From positions 42,538,602 through 42,602,601 of the forward strand of contig JAUJPP010000003.1 of the NCBI GenBank assembly GCA_030562195.1: DNA of 64,000 nucleotides, written 5' to 3'. This document shows positions 27,896-40,653 of this stretch, one piece after another; the stretch's first letter is position 1, and every line of letters begins with the position of its first letter. The notes beneath the pieces were generated by a model, which was not told the origin of the DNA, did not search any database, and was given only the letters and a program-made list of their open reading frames with translations. Origin of the DNA: Nipponacmea schrenckii. Its lineage: Eukaryota > Mollusca > Gastropoda > Lottiidae. The translations under genes and the position numbers were made by a program.

Positions 27896-30465
27896 GTATA
27901 TTCTAAACAATAATAGCGATATGAACTTGCGTGAATATTTAGGTTTAAATGGTATCCAGTGTATATAATTTATATGAGCATTTATACAGATTACTTTTCA
28001 GTTTCAAATCCCTGTGGCATATATTTAGAATTAATTGATATATATTTTAACACTACTAATTAATATGAGTACTAGATGATGAAAGGATAGTTAAAGAAAG
28101 TGATAAATCTAGTTATTAAGACTGGTAACCTGACCTTCTATAACCTTGTCAATTAATAACACATATATCTCACTTTCTCTCTATCCATGGCCCTTTATTC
28201 AACATAGTAATGATTGGGGAGAATAAAATTAGAGGTATAGCAATTTGATATAAAGGAGTAGTGGTAATTTTAGCTATTTGCTGATAACAATCTGATTTCA
28301 TTCAAAATCTTGTTCTATTCAATATTCTTGATTTTATGGGAATATTGCCCTATATTGTTGGAAAACTGGAATTTCATAGTTCTCTTTGGGTAGTCTCCAC
28401 AATGCAAATTAAAATTAAATGTATGAATGGAGACAGAAGTTTGTTCATGAGTTATGTATATACTGAAGCAAAGCTATAATTTGCAAATAACTCTTCTCTG
28501 AAGCAGATAAAAGTGGTCTATTAGGATCAGGATTAGTCAAAATTTTAAAAGTTAGAATAGAAACATCTTTGTTACTTTATCTACATTTATTTACCTTATT
28601 GAATCTATAGGAATTGTGTGTTTGTGAATTAGATGCTTGAAAACCAATTGAGATCTGAAAGGTGTCAATACCTATAGTTTATCATATATAAACAATACAT
28701 TCTTTGTATTTGGTGAATTTGAAGTAAGGAGAATTTGATAGCAGATGTGAACATTTATCAGATTCTTGTATATAATGACTATAGCACCTGGTAGGTAAAA
28801 GGATACATTTGATACCTAGCAATTTACCATCTCACTAGGTAGTAGATATAGTATTTGACTTCCTTGTGGTGCTGTCTGTTACTTACTATTAAATAAACTT
28901 CAAATTCCACTGCCTACATTCCTCTTGTTTTTAGGTTGTTTAAAGTATGGATGTATAAATACACCAATAAATTGCTTTATGTCGAGTAGTTTTCATTATG
29001 TATTCAGTCATATATAATAGTATCCATCAATTTGCATTGCCTTCTTGAAATAATGATATAATAGTGAAATGAATTTTATCATTTACAAAAATAGCTGGAT
29101 TTTTTACAATGTCTTTGCTGGAACACAGCAATTTGTAACTTCTCCTCTATTGAATATTGGACTGCATGTCATTATTTGAAGTATGCTAGTTGGTGTAATT
29201 ATGAAAGGTTTAGAATGTATTGTTGTTATATTTATTTACATATCTGTCTCAATCATGCAAATAATGTAGGTACTTATCTTTGATAATTCTATCAGTAGTC
29301 TGAAGACAACATACATGAAATAGTTGGTACTTAGTTTACTATGTCTTCAGGGGAACTGGGTTCATTTATTTTATTTATGTGGTGTGTAGTAGTGAAGGTT
29401 GTAATCAGACAGTAGTTTAGTGGAAGAAGTGAGTGTATAATCAGTGATAGTTTACTCTGTCACTTTATTAGCTACTTTATTACATGTTTCTGTTAAATTG
29501 CTTCATTTTATATCACTACAAGAGGCCAGCTCCATCAATTTTATTCACAGTTCAGAGTATTCTACAGTTACATTCATTTCCAACATAGGTTTCATTAGAA
29601 TCATTCAAAACCTTCTCTTAGAAAAAACAAATTCTAGCAGTAATAATCTTGATTTTTAGAGGTCGACCGAAGTTGTCTATGACTCATTCAATTTATTAAT
29701 CTATATCCCTGCAAGTACATATTCATCAAAACTTAAAATTTTTTTTATCACTTAATAGCTGGGAAAAGTTCTGTAGGGAATCAGATTAAAATCTGACAAT
29801 TGACAAATACCAATTGGCATTCAACTGTTTAAGATAAAAAAATATATTGACTTTGACCTATGCTATGAAAAGGCAGTAAATCTATTGAATACGAGAAATT
29901 CCAAGTGAAATTATGTAATACTAATTGAAAGTTCTAAGAGAACTGTAGCACTCTATAAAGATTTCCTGATAGTCCAGCTGGTTCCTTGTTATTTGACTGA
30001 ATGTTGATTATTTATGGTATCCTCATTAACTGGACCTAACTTGTTTTATTTAATGTAGTAGACTTCCTGGGTAGAAGGGTAGACAAGTAGTCTTATTAAA
30101 TTACATGAAATATTGAAATGAAATGGTGTGAGGTGATCTAGAACTATTATACCACCAACACTGTATGTTATTCTTCACAATCAACAACAATAAACTTCTG
30201 AAGTGTATTGGTTTCAACATGTAATCTATCTGTTTAAAGACAGATAAAATGGCTGATTAGCTGTGACAGTAATTCTACACAATTCTTGTATTTTTCTTCA
30301 ACTATTTAATTATTTATACTTCAATTCAAGTTACAAATTCGAAGACTGCACATTTACATGTGCTTAAGATATTTTTGTTATTTGTGGATGGCAGAAACGT
30401 TCAGTTTATGTTTATGACTGTATGCATAAAAAATAATCACTGGTAGTTCCACCCTCCCAAGACAT
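27896..30465. other. Gene-free stretch
   Basis: This is AT-rich sequence with only short chance open frames (for example at 29444, which begins at a non-ATG codon). I see no domain-bearing exon and no repeat structure that I can define. Confidence 0.55.
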
Positions 30466-30884
30466 GGTTTATAACTGCGTTTCCACTTGGAATTGTGAAG
30501 TAAAGCTAGCTTTAAAGCCAGCTTTATTACTGAACACGCAGTGTTTCCACTTAGTTCATCTGGTTCCCGAACCACTTTAGTCTCGATCAAAAAAGTGGCA
30601 CATTCTTGACAGGTCGCGATGTACAAGACTACCGATGTCGCGTGTAGGGCCGTAAAACTAGTACTTTTAAATTGCCGAACGAGAAAAAAGTGGCTTTTTG
30701 CGTTTCCACATGTTAGAAAAGCCGGCTAAAAGCTATTTATTGATTGTGCCCCCGATAAATTATCGAACGCAAAAAAGAGAGGTTTTCGGTTCCCGAACCA
30801 TAAAGGTTCGGCAATTTAACAAGTGGAAACACAGAAAAGCTAGCTTAAAGCCGGCTTTTTGGCCAAGTGGAAACACGGTTTATA
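30466..30884. mobile_element. hAT-like MITE with 8-bp target duplication
   Basis: The element lies between two perfect copies of the 8-bp word GGTTTATA (30466-30473 and 30877-30884). Its ends are inverted: GCGTTTCCACTTGG on the left and CCAAGTGGAAACAC on the right. Internal inverted segments also occur (AAAGCTAGCTTTAAAGCC near 30511 and AAAGCTAGCTTAAAGCCGGC near 30836; GGTTCCCGAACCA in both halves). An 8-bp target duplication is characteristic of the hAT superfamily. With about 400 bp and no transposase it would be non-autonomous. The local GC content is higher than in the surroundings. Confidence 0.8.
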
Positions 30885-33754
30885 TGTAAGGTACAGAGTA
30901 ACTGAACAGGAAGAAAACTTGTTAGAGTGAATTCAAAATGTTTCTTATTGAGTGTCTAAGTGAGTTCTCTCGAAAAAATTTTCGAGTTGGTACATTCTGT
31001 CGCATAATTTTGCAGAAAAATGTATAAAGATCATTAATTTTTAATGAAGAAAGAAAGCCCTCTCCCCCTTGTACCCTTATTGGAATTAAAATTATACCTA
31101 CTTTCACTGTTTAAATATTATGTAGTTATTGTTCACAATGGCAGATATAGAATCATATATTCTACTTTCTCTGATACAAGTTGTTTGGTTTAATAGCAGA
31201 TTTTACAACAGTCAACCACTTGCAGGATTCAAAGCAAAATTTATTGTGAAGTTAAAAACGTGTGCAGAGCCCAGTTTCTTAGGTTTGAAAAATATTTTAT
31301 TTTCAGTATAGCATGCAAAATGGTTTGATATAAGCAGGATATACAGACAATTGATATGCATACAAATGGAACAGTGGTTGAGACTCAGGTGTAGTGTTTT
31401 TTTTTTACTACCATTGCAAAGGCAACTTCACCCTTTTTCTTTTAGGATGAAAATGAGAAATATTCTTTTATCAACTACTATGGATGTCCATTACAAATAT
31501 TGGCCAGAGAGCATTTAATTGGACAAAATGTAATGGTTAAGAGTTGATGGCCATTAATTTTTTAACAGTTTCTTTAATGAACATCCTCCTTCACTCAGCA
31601 TCCTGTCTAATGGCAGCTAAAAGTTGAAAACACAGTTGGAAATCTTGTGTAAATAGAATATAAAGATGGCACTATGTTCAATTTGACTTTAAACTAGGCT
31701 TATTAGATGTCTGACCATGCTGTTTAACTAGCCACGTTGACCAGACAAAGAACAAATTCATTGTTTGAAATCTAACTTATGTGGAATTTTATCATATTGG
31801 AAAATGTTAAATCAATTTTTATTATAATTTAGTTGATTGCTGATTATAAAAGACATGACTGTACAAATTTTGCATTATGTTGAATAAGTCATCCTGTTTT
31901 AAACATACAAAGAAAATATTGTAAAACTCCTGAAACAAAGAAACAACAGTAAATTTGATGTCATCCTATTTATCTGTCCACATGTTTGTTAAGGTTGACT
32001 GATTTCCTCATTTCATCAATGTTGAACATACAATAGATTGGTGCCACTTATATTAAAATTTCAGCCTGTTGTAGAGTGATATTATATAGCAGACAATGGA
32101 TAGAAAAAAGAACTTGTTGAGTAAGAGCGTGTCAATTGAGTGTGCCATCTGCATAATGACATCAAATTACAGCGTAGATTTTGTTACAGTAATAACAGTA
32201 GTACTGTCGTAACAAAGAATTCAGGTATCTCCTTTATTGAAGGAGTTTTGAAACTTAAAATCTAGTATATTTGTTTTTTCTGGCTTGTTAATATTAAGTT
32301 GATATTATTAACTTATGGTAAATGTGAACAAAAAAACAATTGGAATTTCAAAATATAACAGCCAGAAACTACTGACTTTCATGATTCTTGGTTTCTTATT
32401 CATGCAGGATTCCAGGAATCCAAAGAAAAAAAAAATTAGCTCTGACTGAAAAAAAAAACAACCTTCAACCCAGATCCCCTAAAATTTTTGTAATTCATCA
32501 CAATACTGAATAATGATGATTACTGAGGTTATAACATGTTGATTTTTTGTTTTCAGGATTTCTCCTACCTGTAATACGTATTGTGTGCACTCTTTTATTA
32601 GCCCAATTTGTAACCAGCCAATAAAATACTTCTTCTGCATTACTTTTTCACTTTGTTGTTTGCTGATGAATTGGCCATTATGGTCTTGTAGATGACATGT
32701 TTAGTTTTTCGAACTTTAAAAATGGGTGTCACAATATTTAAGGGAAAGAGTAGTAAAAGCTGTGGAATCTCTAAATGAACAACGACCGAACAATGCGTGA
32801 AGTGGTGAATTCACCACCTACTTGGCTCATCTACGACCTCCAGCACCAATAACATTATCGATGATGATGTTTGCGCATCTAAAAGTATAATGGTCTCTGA
32901 ATCAGCTAGAAGTTGGGACACTATTTCAACAAATGGTAACGTCATATAGAATTCAACATCGTTTTTGATGAAATGGTTGTCAAATACTAACAGTAGGCCT
33001 TATGGCAAAATTTTTTAATTGACATTGTCTTTTGGATAACCAGTGATGGATGATGCTACTAAGCTACTAATCTATTAACAAAGTTATGTTTAGGGGCCTA
33101 CTGTTCCTTGAATAATACATTATAGCTTCTGGAGATGTGATCTAGGCCTACTTTCAAGAAGATACCTCCAAACTAATTTATGTCTATATGTGCTGTATGA
33201 TGTATTAAAGATGCTGCTACAATTAACCTTTTTTATTGTATAGCTTTAGGCAAAATCTTCTTTGTAAAAAGCACCTGATTAAGGGGAAATAACTCTCATT
33301 ATGGAATGTGAATTTTTGGTGTAATTTGGTAATTGAAATGTCATTTCTTTCATTTTGTTAAGTATGAAGATTGAATAGATTTGGACATGAAAGCATCAGT
33401 TAGAAAATAGTGGTGACCAGTATTTGACAATATTTACAATAATCATTCAAAATGATTTATTTTGACCCAAAAGAAATAAAAATAATGTGCGATTTGATAT
33501 ATATATAACACTTTATTTAATGAAATAAATATTTTTATTAAATGTATAAACATGTATGTACAAATTGAATAAGTTGACTTGAAATTATTTGACTAATCCT
33601 TATTTAAGGCTATACAAAAAAAATATTTCGATAGTTCTTGATATTTATAAAATCAGGACATTTTGAAATCTATCTAAATATCCATTGACCTCAAACTTTT
33701 GTTGCTAAATCAAATTTGACTGATTTTCAATAAAGTCACAAAGTTTCATATTTC
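30885..33754. other. Intergenic stretch downstream of gene B
   Basis: No gene is supportable here. A minus-strand AATAAA (plus TTTATT at 33512-33517) lies about 240 bp past the stop of gene B and is a good polyadenylation candidate. The patch at 32780-33000 is somewhat less AT-rich but I recognise nothing in it. Confidence 0.5.
33512..33517 (-). promoter_or_regulatory. Candidate polyadenylation signal of gene B
   Basis: AATAAA on the minus strand, about 240 bases after the stop codon of the gene B tail exon. No nearer copy of the hexamer was noticed. Confidence 0.45.
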
Positions 33755-36700
33755 TCACATAACCTTCACTCCTTTGCATTTTGCAGGGTAAGATCTTTGT
33801 GAAGATTCAGACCGTGAAGATTCAGAAGATTCAGACCGTGGAGATCCTCTTGGTGAAGATTTAGACCGTGGAGATCCTCTTGGCGGAGATTTAGACCGTG
33901 GAGATCCTCTTGGTGAAGATTTCGACCGTGGAGATCCTCTTGGTGGCTGGGGAGGTAATTGAAAACAATTGTTTCTTGGAGATGGGAGAAGATTCTTAGG
34001 TTTAATCTGAGTTTTAGGAATGTTTGTGTTTAAGTTTTCATTTCCTTTCAGATTTTTTGATGACACTTTTGCAGGAGCATTTTCATAATCAAGCAACTGA
34101 TGATCTTCTAAAGGTGTTTTTGTATTTTCATAAATATCACTAGTGGGTCTTTTAGTGCATTCATTTATCTTGTTTTTAACATTTGCATATTCATTCACTG
34201 TTTCTATTGGTTTCATGTCAGACACAGAATTCCCAGTATTTTGATAATGGGAAGTTATCTCATTAGTTGTAATAATATCAGTCTTTACATTTCTTGGATC
34301 ATTGACATACCCATTATTAAGCACACCACAAGGTTTGGGAAGATATTCTTGCTGTGTCATATCAATATACTCTGGATCAATCTGAATTTCTATTTTTGGA
34401 GGAAGGCAAGGCACTACATATCCATCACTGTATACACTTGCCATACTTTCTCTTGTTTCAAAACTTGGCTTAATAGCTTCTTTTTGTGACAGATCAATGG
34501 GTGATTCAATAGGTATATCATTAAATTTAGGAACTCTTAATGATGGCAAACTTGGGGGTGATGGTTTTCTGTTTCGTTTTTTTCTCTGCCTTATTTTGTA
34601 AAATCTAAAATGTACATAACAGGTTGCATGAAAAGATATAACAACAAATAGATTTTTATTGAAATCATAACAAAAAGACTTAAAATTATTTCTCTTTCTA
34701 GTACTGAGACATTCTCTTTGAGTCACAGGTGCAGAATTTGATTATATGGATTTGACCATTTAAATCATATAGAAGCCTATTGCCTGACTGTGATCCAGCT
34801 TGGTATGTTTTTATATGCCCACATGAAATGGGGGCGTATATTGTCGTCACTCACATCCGTCCGTCCACATTTGCTCGTAAACACTCTACAAGGTGCAATT
34901 CTTGACGGATTTAATTGTAACTTTATATGAGTGTTTATGATCGCTCAAGGATGAACCCTATTTAAACTCAGCAAAATCGGAAAAAATTTAGTATGAGTTT
35001 TTGCCCTTGTTCTTGAATGGCCTGAAACACTCTACAATGTGCAATTCTTGCCTGATTTTAATGAAACTTGGTGTGATAGTATGTTATAACTCAAGGATAA
35101 ACCCTATTGAAATCAGCGAAATCGAAAAACATTTAGTATGAGTTGTTCTTGAAAACGCGTTCAATTTTAGCTTGTAAACACTCTTGAGAGAACAATTCTT
35201 AATGGATTTTGATGAAACTTGGTTAGAATATTTGTTATCACCCAAGGATGAAGCCTATTGAAAACCAGTAAATTCGAAAAAAAATTAATATCAGTTATTG
35301 CCCTTGTTTTTGAAAACACGTTCAATTTTTGGCTCTACAAAGCACAGTTATTCACCGATTTTGACAAAACTTGTTGAAATTGTTTAATATCACCCAAGGA
35401 TGAACCCTTTTGAAAATAGAAAAATATCGAAATATATTTGATACGAATTATTGCCCTTGTTCTATAAAATGTGTTGGATGTTTGCCTTGTAAACACTCTA
35501 CAAGTCACAATTGTTGAGCGATTTTGAAGTTAATTGGCATGAGTATTTGTAATCACCTAAGGATGAACCCTATTGAAATTCAGTTAAATCGAAAAATATT
35601 TAGTATCAGTAATTGCCCTTGTTTTTGAAAACGCGTTCAGTTTTAGCTTGTAAACACTCTAGAAAAAACAATTCTTAATGGATTTTGATAAAACTTGGCT
35701 TGAGTATTTGTTTTTACCCAAGGATGAACCAATTGAAAATCAAATAAATCGAAATATATTTAGTGTCAGTTATTGCCCTTGTGTTTGAAAACATGTTTAA
35801 CTTTTTGGCTAATAAACACTCTAGAAGGTACATGACCAATGTTGACAAAACTCACTGAAATTGTTTGATATCGCAAGGGATGAGCCCTATTGAAAATTAA
35901 AAATATATCTAATATGAATTATTGCCCTTGTTCTTTTAAACGCGTTCGATTTTTGTCTCGTAAACACTCTACATGGCATAATTCTTGACCGATTTCGATG
36001 AAACTTGGCGTGAGAGTGTGTTATAACTCAAGGATGAACCGTATTGAAAATCAGCGAAATCGAAAATATTTTTAGTATGAGTTACTGCTCTTGTTCTTGA
36101 AAACGCGTTCAATTTTAGCTTGTAAACACTCTAGAAAGAACAATTCTTAATGGATTTTGATTAAACTTGGCTTGAGTATTTGTTATTACCCAATGATGAA
36201 CCCTATTATAAATCAAATAAATCGAAATATATTTATTGTCAGTTATAGCCCTTGTTCTTGAAAACGCGTTCAATTTTAGCTTGTTAACACTTTTTAATGG
36301 ATTTTGATGAAACTTGGCTTGAGTATTTGTTTTTATATGCCCACATTAAATGGGGGGCGTATATTGTCGTCACCCATGTCCGTCCGTTGGTCCGTCGATC
36401 CGTCGATCCGTCAGTCCGTCCGTCCGTCCACAATTACTTGTAAACACTGTACGAGGTGCAATTCTTGACGGATTTAGATGAAACTTCATATGAGTGTTTA
36501 TGATCACGCAAGGCTGAACCCTATTGAAAATCAGCAAAATTGGAAAAAATTTAGTAGGAGTTCTTGCCCTTGTTCTTAAATGGCTCGTAAACACTCTACA
36601 ATGTGCAATTCTTTACTGATTTTGGTGAGAGTATGTTATAACTCAAGGATAAACCCTATTGAAAATCAGCGAAATCGAAATTTAGTATGAGTTATTGCCC

Positions 36701-38874
36701 TTGTTCTTGAAAACGTGTTCAATTTTATCTTGTAAACACTCTTGAGAGAACAATTCTTAATGGATTTTGATGAAACTTGGCTTGAGTATTTGCTATCACC
36801 CAAGGATGAAGTCTATTGGAAACCAGTTAAATCGAGAAAAATTTAGTGCCATTATTGCCCTTGTTTTTGAAAACGTGTTCAATTTTTGGCTTGTAAACAT
36901 TCTACAAAGAACAGTTATTGACAAATTTTGATGAAACTTGGTGTGAGAGTATGTTATAACTCAATTTTAGCTTGTAAACGCACAATTATTGATGGGTTTT
37001 GACAAAACTTGTTTAATATCACCAAAGGATGAGCCCTATTGAAAATCAAATAAATCGAAATATATTTGATATGAATTATTGCCCTTGCTTTATAAAATGT
37101 GTTGGATTTTTGCCTTGTAAACATTCTACAAGTCACAATTCTTGAGCAATTTTGACGTTACTTGGCATGAGTATTTGTAATGAACCCTTTTGAAAATCAG
37201 ATAAGTATAAAAATGTTTAATATCAATTATTGCTCTGTTTTTGAAAAGAAGTATATGTATATTTTATTTTTAATTCAAAATCAATGCTGCCAGTGGGCGT
37301 ATATTACCTTGCCTGGCAAGCTATCTTTTATTTTTATTTTACCCATTAATTTAAATTATAGTTTGTAGGTCTTATGAAATGGAAATACTTACATGAATAT
37401 CGCAATAACTATTAAAATCACGCCTCCAATAATTACACACGGTAAAATAATGGTTAGGTTATCTACAAAATAAAATATTCCATTTTACAGAATTTCTACA
37501 ATTTTTCCTTTCAAGTACGAACCAAAAGTACATTTTGCTTGCCAACACTCTAAAAGGCACAATTCCTTTACAGTTTTCAACGAAACTTGCTGATATCATT
37601 TGTTATCAATGAAACCTATTGGAAACCAAAAAATTAAAATATGAATTATTGGCTACAAGGCACAATTTATTACAGATCTAGATGAAACTTATGGAAAATG
37701 TTTATTATTGTATTTTAAATGCGTTATCACCAAATGATGAATCCTATTTTGACTCGTACACACTCTACAAAGCACAGTTCTGTGAAGTTGAAAGAGAATT
37801 CGTTTGATATGATTTTATCTACAATGAGAAAATGAGAAACTTGCTGAAGTTGTTTGATATCACCAAAGTATTAATTCTATTGAAAATATTAGAAACACTC
37901 GAAAAATGTTTGATATGAATTCGTGCCCTTATTCTTTAAAATGCCTTCGATATTTAGTTCGTGACTACCCTACAAGGCACATTTCTTTAGAGGTTTTGAC
38001 AAACATGCTGAAATTGTTTGTCATCACCCAAGGATGAACCCTGATTGAAATCAAAAGGTATCAAAAAATATTTAATATGAATTATCACCCCGTTCTTTAA
38101 AACACGCTACAAAGGCACAATTTTTAAGGATTTTGACGAAAGATGCTGAAGTTGTTAATCACCCCAGTAGAAATGATTGGAAAGTTTATGAGTTATTGAG
38201 TTACAAGGCACAATTCTGATATTTGCCAAAGATGCCTATTGAAAAAAAAAACGCATTCAATTTTCAACATTTTAACCCTCAAGAAGGCACATTTCTTACC
38301 AGATTTTGACGTAAGAGTTTGTTTATTATCACCCAATGATGAACTCCATTGCAAAAATATTTCATACTCGAGTATTTGCCTTTTTTTTTTTAAAGCAAGT
38401 TTTTTTTTACAGTTAAGATACTCTTCTAACCTTAATTACTACCAGATTTTCACAAAACTTTCTATTAGTTTGTTAAAAAGTTTAACTGACCGAATGTTGA
38501 ATATTTCTTACTGGTGATTGTTATTGTACGGTTGACGTATATATTTTTCCGACATTTTTTAAAACCAAATACAAAGTTGGCAATCCAAGTTATAGGTCCA
38601 GCCCATCTGATTTATAGGCAGTTATTAAATTAGAATTCCAATAAAAATACTGAGGCGTAGCCTAAACGACTAGAACTATACCTACCAGATTGATTATTAT
38701 TCGTAGGAGATAATGAAGATGAAATAGTAGGAGTAGTAGAAGATAGTGAGGTTGTGATTATTCTAGTTGTAGTAGGACTTGTGGTTGTTGTAGTGGTATT
38801 GGGAGAGCTGCTGCGTGTTGATGCCATCGCACTTGTTCCATTCGACACACTTACTGTGGTAGTCATTGTGAATT
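33755..38874 (-). CDS. Gene B (3' part): single-pass receptor with Tyr-rich tail; stalk, TM and tail exons
   Basis: Visible minus-strand exons are 38874-38686, 37462-37393 and 34604-33755, with GT-AG junctions and phases 1, 1 and 2. This is exactly the 3' pattern of genes A, D and E. The first visible exon encodes a Thr/Ser-rich mucin-like stalk and the second a transmembrane helix (ILPCVIIGGVILIVIAIF). The last is a basic-start tail of 283 aa with YVVP, EYIDM (YxxM, PI3K type) and five YxN motifs (GYVND, HYQNT, EYANV, IYENT, DYENA). Near its end lie four 10-residue PRGSPRSKSS-type repeats (33834-33943). The stalk exon entry phase (G|AA) implies an upstream exon. I could not find a signal peptide or lectin domain on the minus strand up to 49 kb, so the ectodomain is unknown; a lectin is inferred only by analogy. 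An in-frame ATG early in the stalk exon exists but would leave no signal peptide. Confidence 0.78.
33834..33943 (-). repeat. 30-bp in-frame tandem repeat in gene B tail
   Basis: Four consecutive ~30-bp units, each beginning GACCGTGGAGATCCTCTTGG on the plus strand, encode PRGSPRS[KE]S[SP] on the minus strand. The last unit is partial. It adds Arg, Ser and Pro near the receptor C-terminus, giving possible SH3 or basophilic-kinase sites. The near identity of the units points to recent expansion and possible length polymorphism. Confidence 0.85.
34809..36330 (+). mobile_element. Non-autonomous element with ~160-bp tandem core (copy 3)
   Basis: The left end TTTTTATATGCCCACATGAAATGG is followed by GTATATTGTCGTCACTCACATCC and a short CCGT run. 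About nine ~160-bp units follow. Each has ACACTCTACAAGG, AATTCTTGACGGATTTTGATG, AAACTTGG, AAGGATGAACCCTATTGAAA and TTATTGCCCTTGTTCTTGAAA. It lies in the gene B intron between the transmembrane and tail exons and runs directly into a second left end at 36331. Confidence 0.78.
36331..37325 (+). mobile_element. Non-autonomous element with ~160-bp tandem core (copy 4)
   Basis: A new left end (TTTTTATATGCCCACATTAAATG) is followed by a GTCC/CCGT-rich microsatellite at 36378-36430, several core units as in copy 3, and the 3' end ATGCTGCCAGTGGGCGTATATTACCTTGCC near 37284-37315. Copies 3 and 4 share the core subfamily and are head to tail, so they may be one composite insertion in the gene B intron. 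Confidence 0.75.
37520..38420 (+). repeat. Degenerate ~160-bp repeat array in gene B intron
   Basis: Recognisable core words recur with heavy decay: AACACTCTAAAAGGCACAATTCC, CACCCAAGGATGAACCCT, GAATTATTG, and TTTTGACGAAA. No clear left or right end remains. It sits in the intron between the stalk and transmembrane exons of gene B. Confidence 0.6.
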
Positions 38875-40329
38875 CTTATGAGAATAAATAAATAATATAT
38901 ATAATAGGCTAATAATAATTTAATGAACGTCAAAAGCCAATATATTAAGACTGCCAAAACCTATCCTCTGATCCTAAAAAAACTACTGTTTATTTCAAGA
39001 GGTCTATTTTTTATGGACGTGTAAACGAGCTTGAGATTAAATATGCGGTATTAAGAAGTTTATGTGAATTGTAATTATTGCTCAAGTAAAATAGCTGGCA
39101 TGACAATCTTTCTCAATGAATGCCTACTTCCTTGATGGTATCCATTGATATGCTAATTTTATCTTGGGACTATAAGGCTTACAATTACACGAAATGAATC
39201 AAACATATTAACCTTGCAATGTCCGACGATATTTTCATTCTTCAGAGGTCCCAAAGATCTGAAATATAAGTTTTTGGAGACATAAATATAAAATCACGTG
39301 ATATGATATCCGTAAAGGAAGCATGACTTTTAGTTCGAGAAGATGAGGAATACATGACATCACTTTTCAATGATTGTTTTAAAAAAAAATCAACTTGTCA
39401 CCTTACAGAATGTAAATGTGCTACGTGTTGTGAATGGGCGAGGATAGTGCATATTTTCAGCTTGATATAGGCCTACCTGATGTAAATTGTCATGTCCCAA
39501 ATTTAAAAGCAAATATTCACAACTAAAGGCTGATAATAAATACATTTTTCTAAAAATAGACTTTCATATACAGTGGTCTGACAACTTGAAGAAATACAAA
39601 TTAGAAATCGGATAATTCACAAACTATGTTATTTTTTGCCCCTATATTTGAAAACTTACGTGTGAAATTCTCTGAATAAGTTCCTTCCTAAAATAATAAT
39701 CCGTATAAAATTGTCTTGAAAGAAACACATAAGACACTGTAGATAGAAAGATATGGTATATTTCTTCCTTGTTAACTCGCAAAGAGGAAGTCAGTTGAGT
39801 TTATGAATATAGAGATATCATTTACTACGTACGTCATTATCTGCTTCCTTCAAGAATGACTCGTTTTCTATTCAATTGTTAAAATGTTAAGTACAAATAG
39901 AGTTATGTACAGCCTATTCGCCAAGCCTGAATTGGTGCTTTGGCCTTAATTTTTCCTGGGTCTCCCCCCTCGGCAAGAAAATTAGAAAAAAATAGCCGGG
40001 AGAACAAATATGATAAAATCTTTACCAAAAATGTAAATTTGTTTGGTTTTTATAGATTAATCTTTGCTGCACCAAAGTAGGATTTTGGGGACGACAATAA
40101 TTAATTATTGTAGGGCTTACTTCTCACAAGCTCCGTCCGCCCTACCCTAATGGCGAAGTCAGAATGATGTCCTTCGGAAAAGTGTAATTTTCAGTAGAAT
40201 TATATCAAAAAAGCAATTGGGAAATACTGACCATTACTCCATTCTATCAAATCAATTTATTACTATGTTATCCGGAATTCTGATGATGGAGGCTTTTTAT
40301 AGTCTATAACCCCTCTTTACATCATTCCA
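38875..40329. other. Gene-free stretch upstream of the visible gene B exons
   Basis: This should be intron or 5' flank of gene B on the minus strand. I searched it for a lectin-like exon (an Asp-Cys end followed by a donor) and found none. No repeat structure is defined. Confidence 0.5.
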
Positions 40330-40653
40330 TTGAAGATTTTCTTGTTACCAGACTCTACAAAAATCAAACCTAAAACGAAGCGACTACAAAGGAAGAGTTT
40401 TTGGATAGGCCAATTACAAACAGTCGTACCTCATGGTCTAAATATCCAGCATGACAAACAGATTATACCTTTAGTCGCCACTTATTCTACAGCTAAAAAT
40501 GCCTCTGTTATTGTGAAACGCTTTTATAAAGAACTCCAGAATGAATTCTCTAATATCTATACCAAAAGTTTAGTGACTGCTTACAAAAGGAATAAAAATC
40601 TGAGTAATATCCTTGTACATGGTAGATTAGATCCCCTTTCATTGTCTCCCTGA
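40330..40653 (+). pseudogene. Penelope-like element RT 3' fragment
   Basis: An open frame of about 107 codons encodes the region after the RT catalytic core of Penelope-like retroelements (LQTVVPHGLNIQ, PLVATYSTAKNASV, SLVTAYKRNKNLSNILVHGRL). The run ending in KNLSNILVHGRL is typical of the segment that precedes the linker to the endonuclease. The frame begins at a non-ATG codon and lacks the RT motifs upstream, so it is a 5'-truncated copy. Beyond the stop, a cysteine-rich segment (CNTSRCGTCTYYC) at about 41001-41035 is readable, like the CxxC linker of these elements. No GIY-YIG domain was recognised. Confidence 0.75.
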
